Source of the DNA: Peredibacter starrii
GTDB lineage: Bacteria; Bdellovibrionota; Bacteriovoracia; Bacteriovoracales; Bacteriovoracaceae
Length of the DNA: 64,000 nucleotides
NCBI RefSeq assembly: GCF_034259205.1
Contig: NZ_CP139487.1
Coordinates: 3,596,001 to 3,660,000, forward strand
Direction: 5' to 3'
Shown here: positions 25,361-33,777 of the stretch, one piece after another
How the letters are laid out: each line of letters begins with the position of its first letter
Position numbering within the stretch: the first letter of the stretch is position 1
Position numbers and translations under genes: made by a program
Notes under the pieces: model-generated
Databases searched by the model: none
Seen by the model: only the letters and a program-made list of their open reading frames with translations
What the model was told of the DNA's origin: nothing

Positions 25361-26905
25361 ATGAAGTTAAAGTCCCTTATTCTCTCCCTATCTCTTACTG
25401 TAGTTGCGGGCGGACTCTATGCCCTTTGTTATCCCTCAATTTTCGGCGATGGCTGGTTTCCACTATTATTTTTGGCTTTGCCTTTTTTCCTGTGGCGCCT
25501 GGAAGTTGCTCCTAATGTGAAGAGCACTTTGCTGCATATTCTCGCCTACAATCTTGGTTTAAATCTCGTTGGCTATTATTGGATCCCTCATACACTTCGT
25601 GAGTTTGGGCAACTGCCTTGGATCATCTCTGTTTTATTGGGGCTCTTGTTCTCACTCATTCTTCAACCTCACTGGTGGTTGTACGCGGTCTGGAAAAGAT
25701 GGCGTCCGGACTTTCAGTGGTACTCGCAGAAAGGGATTCTCATCACGGCGTTTGTGATGACGATTATGGAGAGATATTTTCCACAGCAGTTTCCTTCTTA
25801 TGCGGGAAGCCCTTGGCTGAATTTGGCGCCTTACTTGGGGCTTGCTCCGATTTTAGGTGTGGTGGCCTTTAGTTTTATGACTTATTGGGTCTCCCTTGAA
25901 ACCTTCACTCAACTCGCATTGAAGAAGTTCCGTCCGCAAGTGTGGATCGCACTCGTGGCCTTTGTTGCTCTGAATGCGATTTCTCCTCTGAAAGACACAC
26001 TTTCTGATAAGACACTTCCGGTTCGTGTGGTTCAGGCGAACATCGGAAACTTTTTGAAAGTTTCTTCTGAAAAGGGTGACGAAAATTCTTATCAGTCGAT
26101 CAATAAGAAATATCTGGATCTCTCGACAGTTCAGAATGGCTTCAATCCTGAACTCATCGTGTGGCCAGAGACCGCTTATCCCAACGCCTTCGTGGGTGAA
26201 CGCACTCGTTTAGATTTTATTTTCCAGGACATCATGAACATCACCAAAGCAGAGATGCTGGTGGGTGGGTATGATCAGGATCCAACGAAGTCACCTTTTG
26301 ATTTTATGGAAACTGTTTTCAACTCTTCAGTTCTTATGAGTGATAACAAATTTAAAGTCGCTTATCACAAGAACATCTTGATTCCATTTGGTGAGACCCT
26401 TCCTTTTGGGCCGTTTAATCGCCAGATCATTTCGATTGTTCCGGCCGTTTCACTTTTCGCTCGCGGTGAAGGCACTCCTTTGATGGAAACGAGAACTGGT
26501 TATCGCTTCGTTACTCCGATTTGTTACGAGATCCTAGAGAGTAACTACATGAGGGGCCTTCTTAATCAGTGGAAGGAAACGCGCTTCATTGTGAATCACA
26601 CAAACGATTCTTGGTATGGCGATACTGCCGAACCTTATCAGCATTTGTTTCTCTCAAAATGGCGTGCCCTTGAGTTTCAACTTCCGATTGTGAGAAGTAC
26701 GAATACTGGTATTACCTCGGTGATTTTTCCGGATGGTTCTGAGTCGAAGAGACTTGAGATTGGGACTGAGGGAACTCTAGATGTGAATGTTCCCATGGGA
26801 ACTGGTCTGAGTACTCCGTATCAAGAATATGGAGTGTTTCCAGTTGTGGGCATTTTCTTAGTTCTGATGCTGGTGACTTGGTTTCTCGAGAGAAGAAAAG
26901 ATTAA
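25361..26905 (+). CDS. lnt: Apolipoprotein N-acyltransferase
   Basis: Lnt adds the third acyl chain to lipoproteins at the inner membrane, needed for Lol-dependent transport to the outer membrane. The 514-residue protein has about six hydrophobic N-terminal segments, then a periplasmic nitrilase domain with the catalytic Glu in VWPETAYP, Lys in YHKNILIPFGE, and Cys in TPICYEIL, and a last membrane helix before ERRKD. Length and motifs are normal. The many lipoproteins in this window would be its substrates. Its final 48 nt overlap the end of the opposite-strand gene. Confidence 0.96.
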   Translation: MKLKSLILSLSLTVVAGGLYALCYPSIFGDGWFPLLFLALPFFLWRLEVAPNVKSTLLHILAYNLGLNLVGYYWIPHTLREFGQLPWIISVLLGLLFSLILQPHWWLYAVWKRWRPDFQWYSQKGILITAFVMTIMERYFPQQFPSYAGSPWLNLAPYLGLAPILGVVAFSFMTYWVSLETFTQLALKKFRPQVWIALVAFVALNAISPLKDTLSDKTLPVRVVQANIGNFLKVSSEKGDENSYQSINKKYLDLSTVQNGFNPELIVWPETAYPNAFVGERTRLDFIFQDIMNITKAEMLVGGYDQDPTKSPFDFMETVFNSSVLMSDNKFKVAYHKNILIPFGETLPFGPFNRQIISIVPAVSLFARGEGTPLMETRTGYRFVTPICYEILESNYMRGLLNQWKETRFIVNHTNDSWYGDTAEPYQHLFLSKWRALEFQLPIVRSTNTGITSVIFPDGSESKRLEIGTEGTLDVNVPMGTGLSTPYQEYGVFPVVGIFLVLMLVTWFLERRKD

Positions 26906-27442
26906 TCCAAAATTTTTTAGATCTGTTTTGTAGAGATGTAGGTCTGTGCCTCTGAAATTGTATGAGTGGTACAGACGAAGTCCCAATTTCTCACTCAAGC
27001 GAACTCCTTCAGGACTTACGCATTCAGCGAAAATAAATGAAGAGCTAGAGACTTCTTTCTCATAACTTTTTACGCCAAAACACATTTGCTTAATCATGTG
27101 AGTAGAAGCGTGAATGTTCTTACCATAAATCGAATAGACAAAGAAATAGACTGGAGATTCTGGATTGCGGTCTAGGTTGAAGTCAGTGAGTTCAAAGTCA
27201 CCTTCATCATTTTCATCATCCGTAATTTTGTGAAGTCCTACTTCATTAAAAGGAAGCACGATTAAGTGGCCGACAAGTTCTTTATTTGAATAGATGACCT
27301 GAAAAAGTTCCGGATATTTATGAGAGAGAATTTTTAAGATGTGATCAGGAATGTGTTCTTGTTCCCCATAAATGTCATCCATTTGTTTCGTGACTTCACG
27401 AAAGTTCTGAGTTTCATTCAGGGAAACAAGTTTGTATTTCAT
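26858..27442 (-). CDS. Possible GNAT-like acetyltransferase
   Basis: The 194-residue product is cytoplasmic and not clearly assigned. Its order of strands and helices resembles a GNAT fold: FQVIYSNKELVGHLIVLPF, then SPVYFFVYSIYGK, then a helix, FIFAECVSPEGVRLSEKLGLRLYHS near the end. The last stretch is like the GNAT motif B, where a residue after the acetyl-CoA site reads SEKLGLRLY. The acetyl-CoA loop is not clear. It overlaps kdsD by 4 nt and likely shares its transcript. Confidence 0.5.
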   Translation of the reverse strand: MKYKLVSLNETQNFREVTKQMDDIYGEQEHIPDHILKILSHKYPELFQVIYSNKELVGHLIVLPFNEVGLHKITDDENDEGDFELTDFNLDRNPESPVYFFVYSIYGKNIHASTHMIKQMCFGVKSYEKEVSSSSFIFAECVSPEGVRLSEKLGLRLYHSYNFRGTDLHLYKTDLKNFGLIFSSLEKPSHQHQN

Positions 27443-28428
27443 TTGCTAAGTGATGAATTAAATCCCGCTTTGAAGAGATCATGGAGTCTTAGAACACCTT
27501 TGAACTCACCTTCATCAACAACCGGAGAGACGTTCAATGGGCGTGACGGATTTTCCATGATTTTGAGAGCATCAAAAGCAAGTGTCGTTGAAGCGACCGT
27601 CGTCGGCTTTGCTGTCATAATGTCTTTCACAGGTGTTTTGATGGCGTCAGCTGATTTAGCAAAAGCACGTCTGATATCACCTTCAACCAAAATTCCCAGC
27701 ATTTTTGAACCTGAGATAATCGCACACATGCCGACTGGTTTTTGAGTCATGGCAAGAATGGCGTCCTGAAGAGTGGCATTATCAGCAACAGTTGGACAAT
27801 CACTTGCTTTAATCATTAAGCGATCAACTGTTAATGAAAGAGATTTACCAAGAAGACCCGCTGGATGGTTGACCGCAAATTTTTCTTTCGAAACACCCAT
27901 CACATTTTCATATAGCACGGCCATGGCATCACCCATCGCAAGGGCAAGTGTTGTACTTGTAGTCGGAGCAAGATCATTGATACAAGCTTCTTTTTCTACT
28001 GAAGCATCCAAAACAAGACCTGACTTATGAGAAATAGGAGAATCAACCTTCCCTACCAATGCCACAATTCTTTCTTTCGGAATCTGCACGTAAGGGATCA
28101 TATTAAGTAGTTCTTCAGTCGTACCGGATTTACTAATAAGCACTATGGCATCAAGTTTTGTCACTCGACCTAGATCACCGTGCATGGCCTCGGTTGGGTG
28201 AAGGAAGAAAGAAGGAAGTCCCAGTGATGAGAAAGTGGCCGCGATCTTTGTTCCAATGTGCCCTGACTTCCCTACCCCTGAAATAATCAAGCTTCCGCCG
28301 GTGTTTACCAGCTGCTCGTAAAGGGCAACAAGCTTTTGGGCCTGTTCTTCCGTAAAACGAGAGGCCGCAAGCTCCAGTGCCTGAGCTTCAGTTTTTAGTA
28401 CTTGGGTAAAGATGTTTTTGTGGTCCAT
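27439..28428 (-). CDS. kdsD: Arabinose-5-phosphate isomerase (KpsF/GutQ family)
   Basis: KdsD interconverts ribulose-5-phosphate and arabinose-5-phosphate, the precursor of KDO in the LPS core. The 329-residue protein has an N-terminal SIS domain (IISGVGKSGHIGTKIAATF, SKSGTTEELL) and two C-terminal CBS domains. The ATG at 28428 is preferred, since the longer frame to 28506 would overlap the divergent lipoprotein gene and adds unconserved residues; GGA lies 8 nt upstream of 28428. Its stop overlaps the start of the GNAT-like gene. Confidence 0.94.
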   Translation of the reverse strand: MDHKNIFTQVLKTEAQALELAASRFTEEQAQKLVALYEQLVNTGGSLIISGVGKSGHIGTKIAATFSSLGLPSFFLHPTEAMHGDLGRVTKLDAIVLISKSGTTEELLNMIPYVQIPKERIVALVGKVDSPISHKSGLVLDASVEKEACINDLAPTTSTTLALAMGDAMAVLYENVMGVSKEKFAVNHPAGLLGKSLSLTVDRLMIKASDCPTVADNATLQDAILAMTQKPVGMCAIISGSKMLGILVEGDIRRAFAKSADAIKTPVKDIMTAKPTTVASTTLAFDALKIMENPSRPLNVSPVVDEGEFKGVLRLHDLFKAGFNSSLSK

Positions 28429-28480
28429 GTGCGTTCCAAAAGAATTTCTTTTTATCTGATTCGTTGATAACATGATTCTT

Positions 28481-29005
28481 ATGAAATTTATTCTTTTAGT
28501 CACCATGATTTTAGGTTTGAGCGGATGCGCTAGCTATGAAAAGTTCCGTCAGATTACGGAAGAGCTAGAAATTCCGACAAAAATCTACAAGGCCGATTAC
28601 AACCAAACTTGGCAGGCCGTGATCCAGGTGATGAGAAAATATGACATCGCACAACAGAACCAAGAAGCTGGTTTTATTAAGACCCGCTGGATGGATAACA
28701 CTCTGGAAGTGAATTTCGCCGATTCATTCGGTTCCGCCGATGCTGTGAAGGCCGCAAAGTATAAGCTTGTGGTTAACGTGGTTAAAGGTTTCCGTGGTGG
28801 ACGTGAAGTAAGTAAAGTCACGATCTATAAGCGCCAGCTTATGGAGCAAGATTTCCTTCAAGGTTGGAAAGAAGTTTCAACTGATGGAATAGCCGAGAAG
28901 ACCCTTCTCTATAGAATTGAACGTCTCGTGGCCATCGATAACAGGCTTAAAGAAATCGATAAGGCCCGCGAGAAAGAGCAGTTAGAAAACAGCGGTATTC
29001 AATAA
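28481..29005 (+). CDS. Lipoprotein, possibly BamC-like
   Basis: The 174-residue product has a lipoprotein signal (MKFILLVTMILGLSGC, Cys16) and a mature domain whose opening resembles the helix-grip repeats of BamC/NlpB-type proteins: YNQTWQAVIQVMRKYDI, GFIKTRWMD, YKLVVNVVKG, and a long C-terminal helix. The resemblance is by pattern only. An earlier ATG at 28472 adds three residues. It diverges from kdsD with about 50 nt between. Confidence 0.65.
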   Translation: MKFILLVTMILGLSGCASYEKFRQITEELEIPTKIYKADYNQTWQAVIQVMRKYDIAQQNQEAGFIKTRWMDNTLEVNFADSFGSADAVKAAKYKLVVNVVKGFRGGREVSKVTIYKRQLMEQDFLQGWKEVSTDGIAEKTLLYRIERLVAIDNRLKEIDKAREKEQLENSGIQ

Positions 29006-29014
29006 TTTTTTAAA

Positions 29015-29821
29015 CTAGATCGTCTTACCATTCGTCAAAGCGACCTTTGACCAGAACTTACGACGTTGTTCTACCGAGTTCGGTGAAACTTCCCCAGTGA
29101 TTTTTTCCAGAGAATAATCCAGATCATCCATGAGGTCTTGATACTTAGGTTTCTGAATAAGTTTTGCGAGAGGCTTCTGTGCCTTCTCAAACTTCACATC
29201 CCCTACAGTGCGAATGATACTTTTTACGATTGAAGTTCTCTTGCGAGCGCCCTTCTCTCCAGTGTAGTTACTTTGGTCATACATCATGCTCCAAACATTT
29301 GGACCAAGTGACGTAATCTTGAGTTGAGAAATATTATCCAGGGCCTGCACTCTCACGATGAGAGAAGGGTCTTTAAGTGCTTTAGCGTAAACTGCGTGGT
29401 ACTCTGCCTGACGAAGACCAAGAAGGGCCTTCAAAGCAGCCACTCTCATCATCCAGTGCGGATGATCAGCAAATTTAGCAATAAATGGAGCAGATTTCGT
29501 TCCCATCACTTGCGCCAGTAGCATGGTTGCATGCCAACGGTTTTGTTCAGGGTACTTACTCTCTTTCATGACTTTGATAAGAACTGGCACTGCTTTCTGA
29601 CGGTGCTTAAAAGTATGCCGCTTCAACATGGCATGAAGACCCGGAGTACGAGCGTCCATCATGAACATATTTTGAAGTCTATCCAGGGTCACCACATCTT
29701 CTTTTACAAGAGGCATGGTTCTGCCGTTTGGGTCCTTTAATAATTGGATTTTTTTCTCAGTTGCCGCAGCAAATGAGAGCGAAGAAATCCCCATGAGACA
29801 CACAAGAGCGGCCAGTTTCAT
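29015..29821 (-). CDS. Secreted HEAT-repeat protein
   Basis: The 268-residue protein has a signal peptide ending near LSFAAA and alpha-helical HEAT-like repeats in the middle: RWHATMLLAQVMGTKSAPFI, PHWMMRVAALKALLGL, SLIVRVQALDNISQL. Such repeats usually bind other proteins. It begins 2 nt after the coiled-coil gene and likely belongs to the same transcript. Its partner is unknown. Confidence 0.78.
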   Translation of the reverse strand: MKLAALVCLMGISSLSFAAATEKKIQLLKDPNGRTMPLVKEDVVTLDRLQNMFMMDARTPGLHAMLKRHTFKHRQKAVPVLIKVMKESKYPEQNRWHATMLLAQVMGTKSAPFIAKFADHPHWMMRVAALKALLGLRQAEYHAVYAKALKDPSLIVRVQALDNISQLKITSLGPNVWSMMYDQSNYTGEKGARKRTSIVKSIIRTVGDVKFEKAQKPLAKLIQKPKYQDLMDDLDYSLEKITGEVSPNSVEQRRKFWSKVALTNGKTI

Positions 29822-29823
29822 TT

Positions 29824-30834
29824 TTACCCCAGCATTTTTTCAAATTCAGATAGAAGATCTTCAGGAGTCTTATCTGATTTGGATTTGTCGTCTGATTTTT
29901 GTTCATTCATGGCGGCCAGCATATCGGCCTCAGAAGTATCTTCTTCAGGAGCTGCCTCAGCGGCCGGTTCTTCAGAAGCAAGGAAATCTTCCAGTGCATT
30001 TGTATCAGTGGTGCTTTCAGCAGGAGTCGAATTTCCTAAATCAGCAAGTAGGTCTGAAACATCAGCAGTTGAAAGGATGTTATTTGGATCGATGGCCTTG
30101 GCCGGTTCAGGAGTTGGGGCCGGTGCTGGAGCTGCTCCACCTTGGGCCGCAAGTGAACGCTTAAGTTGTTCGTTCTCTTGTTGAAGGCGTTTTAAATTCG
30201 CAAGATCATCTGAGATGATTTCAAACTCTTTCAAGCGATCGCGAATTTCATCGCGCTCTCTTGTTACCATATCTAGTTCTTTCTTAAGACCAGCGTCCCC
30301 TGCTCCACCGCCAGCTGCTGCACCTGCATTATTGCGAGCATCGGCCAGAAGCTTTTCAAGTTCTTTGATTTTGCCTTCAGCAGAATTCAAATTACCTTGA
30401 GACTGATTTAGTTTTGTTTCAATTTCTCTTTGAGAACCTTGAGTTGAAGAAAGTTGTGATTCAAGTGAAGCGATATAGGCTTTCTTTTGATTGATCTCTT
30501 CTAGTAATGCCGTTGATGGCGCACCAGAGACAGCAAGTCCATCACCACCACCAAGATTTTGAAGAGGCATTACTGAAGGAACACTTCCACCTGTAACATC
30601 TAATCCGCCCCCTCTGAAAAGAGACGATTTAAGTGCGGTTGAATTTTGGATGATTGAATCTAAATAGCTTTTAACAACCGTTGCTGGAATAGCATGTTTT
30701 AGATTGTGGTATTTACGACGGTTCGAAAACCATAACCATAAGAACAGAGTTGAAAGGATAATAAGAAAACCGAACTGAATGACCAATAGTTCAGGCCCAA
30801 ATTTATCCATGTAATTAATGACAGAATCGAACAC
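29824..30834 (-). CDS. Membrane-anchored coiled-coil protein with acidic tail
   Basis: The 336-residue product has one membrane helix at about residues 16-36 (LLVIQFGFLIILSTLFLWLWF), a Gly-rich linker, a coiled coil at about 105-225 broken by a GAAAGGGAG stretch, then Pro/Ala linker and a highly acidic tail with repeated helix motifs (DVSDLLADLG, DALEDFLASE, DLLSEFEKML) that could be short binding motifs. The GTG start has GGAGGGG 4 nt upstream. A strong promoter lies at 30888-30916. The HEAT-repeat gene follows. Confidence 0.78.
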   Translation of the reverse strand: MFDSVINYMDKFGPELLVIQFGFLIILSTLFLWLWFSNRRKYHNLKHAIPATVVKSYLDSIIQNSTALKSSLFRGGGLDVTGGSVPSVMPLQNLGGGDGLAVSGAPSTALLEEINQKKAYIASLESQLSSTQGSQREIETKLNQSQGNLNSAEGKIKELEKLLADARNNAGAAAGGGAGDAGLKKELDMVTRERDEIRDRLKEFEIISDDLANLKRLQQENEQLKRSLAAQGGAAPAPAPTPEPAKAIDPNNILSTADVSDLLADLGNSTPAESTTDTNALEDFLASEEPAAEAAPEEDTSEADMLAAMNEQKSDDKSKSDKTPEDLLSEFEKMLG

Positions 30835-30854
30835 AACCCCTCCGTGGATATAGT

Positions 30855-30886
30855 TCGCTAGCGATAAACACGCTGCTTAGTGTTTA
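30855..30886 (-). promoter_or_regulatory. Two palindromes in the coiled-coil gene leader
   Basis: TAAACAC (30865-30871) and GTGTTTA (30880-30886) form an inverted repeat covering the expected transcription start, and TCGCTAGCGA (30855-30864) is a perfect 10-bp palindrome right beside it. They may fold the mRNA 5' end or bind a repressor. Confidence 0.4.
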
Positions 30887-30887
30887 C

Positions 30888-30916
30888 ATTATCTAACCCA
30901 TCAGAATTCTTGTCAA
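30888..30916 (-). promoter_or_regulatory. Sigma-70-type promoter
   Basis: On the minus strand TTGACA (30911-30916) and GATAAT (30888-30893) are spaced by exactly 17 nt, the best promoter match in the window. The start would be near 30881, about 47 nt before the GTG of the coiled-coil gene. Confidence 0.75.
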
Positions 30917-30929
30917 AGTAAAGAATTTT

Positions 30930-31784
30930 CTACTTGTTAAGGATCTTCTTCAAAGGGGCATAGAGAGCGGGATCTGCAGCAAGAACAGATACCCCGAATG
31001 GATGGTACTTTTCGCCCTTGATGGTTGAGATTTTTACTCCGGCTTCCTCGCAAATTAAACCAGCTGCGCCCATGTCCCAGGGCTGCAGACGATATTCCCA
31101 GTAAGCATCGAGCATTCCGGCGGCCACATAACTAAGTTCAAGGGCCGCACTTCCCAAACGTCTCATGGCACGAACTTCAGGAAAACTTTTCAGTAAATCT
31201 TTTTCAACGCGCTTACTTGTGAGATTGGCCGACAAAAGTGCTTCTTTAAAAACCTTCTTGGACTTGGTGGCCTTAAGACGAATTTTGATTTCCTTGTCCC
31301 CTACTAAGCGCATGAGATAAGCACCACCGCCGCGAACTGCATAGAAAAGTTCGCAGGTCACAGGATTGTAAACCACACCAACAAGAGTTTCGCTTCCTTT
31401 ATTAAGGGCGAGACTGACGCAAAAAAATGGAACTTTATTGAAGAAATTATTCGTTCCATCAAGCGGATCGATTAACCAAAGATACTGATCTTCATCCACG
31501 CCTTCCATCTTAAGCTCACGTGAAAAGGCGTCTTCTTCCGAAAGAATTTTATGATCAGGAAAATGTGCATGAATTTGCTTCATGACATAGGCCTCAGATA
31601 AAAGATCGGCCTCAGTCGCCAGACCTTGCTTACCTTTATCAAGAAGTTTTAGTGGCTCATTATATGAACGGATTAAATGAGAATTGAGAATTCCACCGCA
31701 TTCAAAGGACCACTCAATCATGAGCTCCAGAACTTTGGATAGATCAATGGTGGTGCTTTTTTTCTTCTTCAGCGTTTTTTTCAT
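30930..31784 (-). CDS. suhB: Inositol monophosphatase-family phosphatase
   Basis: This 284-residue enzyme belongs to the Mg-dependent IMPase/SuhB family. It has the metal-site Glu in ILSEEDAF, the signature WLIDPLDGTNNF, and the C-terminal QPWDMGAAGLICEEAG. In bacteria members hydrolyse inositol phosphates or act as SuhB in rRNA antitermination; which applies here is not shown. The Lys-rich N-terminus (MKKTLKKKKSTT) overlaps the yacG end by 41 nt, so it is translated from the same message. Confidence 0.88.
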   Translation of the reverse strand: MKKTLKKKKSTTIDLSKVLELMIEWSFECGGILNSHLIRSYNEPLKLLDKGKQGLATEADLLSEAYVMKQIHAHFPDHKILSEEDAFSRELKMEGVDEDQYLWLIDPLDGTNNFFNKVPFFCVSLALNKGSETLVGVVYNPVTCELFYAVRGGGAYLMRLVGDKEIKIRLKATKSKKVFKEALLSANLTSKRVEKDLLKSFPEVRAMRRLGSAALELSYVAAGMLDAYWEYRLQPWDMGAAGLICEEAGVKISTIKGEKYHPFGVSVLAADPALYAPLKKILNK

Positions 31785-31971
31785 GAACGAGCTCTTCCAG
31801 AGTTTGGATTTCTTCTTCAGTAAGTTTTTCTACCGGCACAGTATAAGATTCAGTCAGCCACTGACCCAGATCAATCAGACGACATTTTTCCGAACAGAAA
31901 GGACGAAACTCCGAAGAGTAGTAATTAAATTTTTTCTTACAGTTTGGGCAAGTCACTGCCAATTGTTTCAT
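31744..31971 (-). CDS. yacG: DNA gyrase inhibitor YacG family
   Basis: YacG is a small zinc protein that binds GyrB and inhibits DNA gyrase. The 75-residue product has the zinc site CPNCKK...FCSEKCRLIDLGQWL (CxxC and CxxxC) typical of the family, then an acidic helix and a C-terminal run of His. It overlaps the aminotransferase gene by 4 nt and suhB by 41 nt, a tightly packed three-gene operon. Confidence 0.92.
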   Translation of the reverse strand: MKQLAVTCPNCKKKFNYYSSEFRPFCSEKCRLIDLGQWLTESYTVPVEKLTEEEIQTLEELVHEKNAEEEKKHHH

Positions 31972-32768
31972 CTTAAGACTCTTACCTTTAACATTTCAAA
32001 TTTTGCCAACATTTCCTGAGTATACTTTAATTCGTTGCCGTCGATGTGGTCCACTAAAAACAAACCGCGAACAGAATTGGTACCAAAAATCAAATCGGCC
32101 TTCAAAACTTGATCAATATTTGAGGCGACTTCCTCCGTCTCTTCAAAAAATTCTTTTGAAACATCCAGGACCTTTCTTCGCATCACACCTTCCAGAACAT
32201 TGGGCCCAGCAGGTGGAGTATAGAGTTTGCCTCGTCTCACCACGAAGATGTTCGCCACAGATGATTCCAAAATCGTATCATCAGGAGCCAGAAACAAAAG
32301 ATCGTCATCAATGTCTTTTAGATAAATTTTTTGTGCCAAGATGGTTTCAAGATAATTCCCGGCCTTCAAGAAAGAGGGCCACCATCTCGGACGCATAATC
32401 GCCGGACATGTTCGGAGCTTAAACACTCCATCAGTTCTTACTTTATCAAAATGAGTAGATGATAAGTGGAGCTTTAAATCAGTTACTGAAATCAAACCAC
32501 TGCGAATGAGACCTCGCCCCTGCTGCTCGCGATAGACCGTGATACGAAGAACGCGGTCGCCATTTTCCATGAGCATGCGAGTCTCTAGCATGTTCTTGAA
32601 AATCCCGACCCACTCATCTGCGTCAGTGAAAGGTCCATAGAGAAATTCAGTGCCTTTTCGAAGGCGATCGAAGTGATATTCCCAATCTTGTAATACCCCA
32701 TCGAACATTCGCACAGTGGTAAAAACTGATTCTCCATACATAAATGCTCTATTATGAGTTTCTGACAC
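31968..32768 (-). CDS. Class IV PLP aminotransferase (PabC/IlvE-like)
   Basis: Fold-type IV PLP enzymes include aminodeoxychorismate lyase (PabC), branched-chain aminotransferase and D-amino acid transaminase. The 266-residue protein has the probable PLP Lys in FLKAGNYLETILAQ, the SSVANIFVV cofactor strand, and GPNVLEGVMRR, typical of this class. The length fits PabC best, but substrate cannot be read off. The start is GTG, with AGAGG 5 nt upstream. It diverges from the CoA operon and heads the yacG-suhB operon. Confidence 0.8.
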   Translation of the reverse strand: MSETHNRAFMYGESVFTTVRMFDGVLQDWEYHFDRLRKGTEFLYGPFTDADEWVGIFKNMLETRMLMENGDRVLRITVYREQQGRGLIRSGLISVTDLKLHLSSTHFDKVRTDGVFKLRTCPAIMRPRWWPSFLKAGNYLETILAQKIYLKDIDDDLLFLAPDDTILESSVANIFVVRRGKLYTPPAGPNVLEGVMRRKVLDVSKEFFEETEEVASNIDQVLKADLIFGTNSVRGLFLVDHIDGNELKYTQEMLAKFEMLKVRVLR

Positions 32769-32844
32769 TTTTACCTCTTAAAACTTGGCCAACGTTCGAA
32801 TACTCATGATAGCTTTGATGAGGAGTTTCAAACTAGTCATTTTT

Positions 32845-33777
32845 ATGATGCGACTAACCATCATTGGCTTTGGAAATCAGGCTCGTGCCTGGTCACAAAA
32901 CCTCAAAGATTCAGGATTCCCAGTCAGAGTGGCGCTGAAGCCAGAGAGCCCTTCCATTGAGATTGCAACTAAACTTGGTTTCGACGTTGTTGAAATTGGT
33001 AGTTCCGATTTTTATTCTGGTGAGGCCTTTGCACTTCTCACTCCGGATCTGACTCACCAGGAACTCATGACTGCTCACGGTGACAAATTTCACAAAGGCA
33101 GCGTGATTCTTTACGCTCATGGGTTCTCACTGTTAAAGCATAATTTCCATACTCGCTTCCCTCATCTGCAACACGTGCTTTATGCGCCTAAATCAATTGG
33201 CTCAGAACTTCGTCGTCAGTATGAACTTAAAGGAAAACTAGGTGCAGTTTACTCACTCGAGTTTTACCAGGGGGAAACTCTCGCCATTGAAAAATGGTTA
33301 ATGAACCTGGCCAAGGCCATGGGAATTAACATGGGCCCCTATATGACAAGTTTTGAGCGTGAGACCCAAGCGGATCTCTATTCAGAACAAGGGCTTCTTT
33401 GTTCGCTTGTTCCCTACGCTGCTGGTGAAATGTTTCGCCACTTAGTGGAAGCAGGAATTGAACCAGAACTTGCTTACTTTGAATGTTGGCACGAACTGAA
33501 ACTTATTGTGAACGCCATGGTTGATAAAGGACCGGAAGGTTTCTTTGATCTTATCAGTCCTAATGCCCTGATCGGTGCAGAGAAAGGATATCACAAACTA
33601 TTTACCCCAGAATTTCATTCAAACCTTCGATCTCTTTTTACTGAGATCCAGAACGGTAAATTTGATCAAGAGCTAGATGCTGCCAATGTTGAAGAGACGA
33701 GAAAAATCATTCGCGAACGTTGGGCAAAATCTCCTCTCATGAAAACTTTTCATAAAATTCATCAGGACTCTCCATGA
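32845..33777 (+). CDS. Ketol-acid reductoisomerase-like enzyme, candidate ketopantoate reductase
   Basis: The 310-residue protein matches class I ketol-acid reductoisomerase (IlvC) throughout. It has the NADPH loop IGFGNQARAW (usually GYGSQGHA), AHGF, APKSIGSELRRQY, and the metal ligands QADLYSEQ (Asp and Glu) and ECWHELKLI (both Glu). It heads an operon with panB, coaX, coaBC and panC, which otherwise lacks a panE. IlvC is known to reduce ketopantoate in some bacteria, so that role here is a reasonable inference. The start is uncertain: ATGATG at 32845 has no good ribosome binding site; an AGGAG at 32821 is 19 nt away. Confidence 0.82.
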   Translation: MMRLTIIGFGNQARAWSQNLKDSGFPVRVALKPESPSIEIATKLGFDVVEIGSSDFYSGEAFALLTPDLTHQELMTAHGDKFHKGSVILYAHGFSLLKHNFHTRFPHLQHVLYAPKSIGSELRRQYELKGKLGAVYSLEFYQGETLAIEKWLMNLAKAMGINMGPYMTSFERETQADLYSEQGLLCSLVPYAAGEMFRHLVEAGIEPELAYFECWHELKLIVNAMVDKGPEGFFDLISPNALIGAEKGYHKLFTPEFHSNLRSLFTEIQNGKFDQELDAANVEETRKIIRERWAKSPLMKTFHKIHQDSP

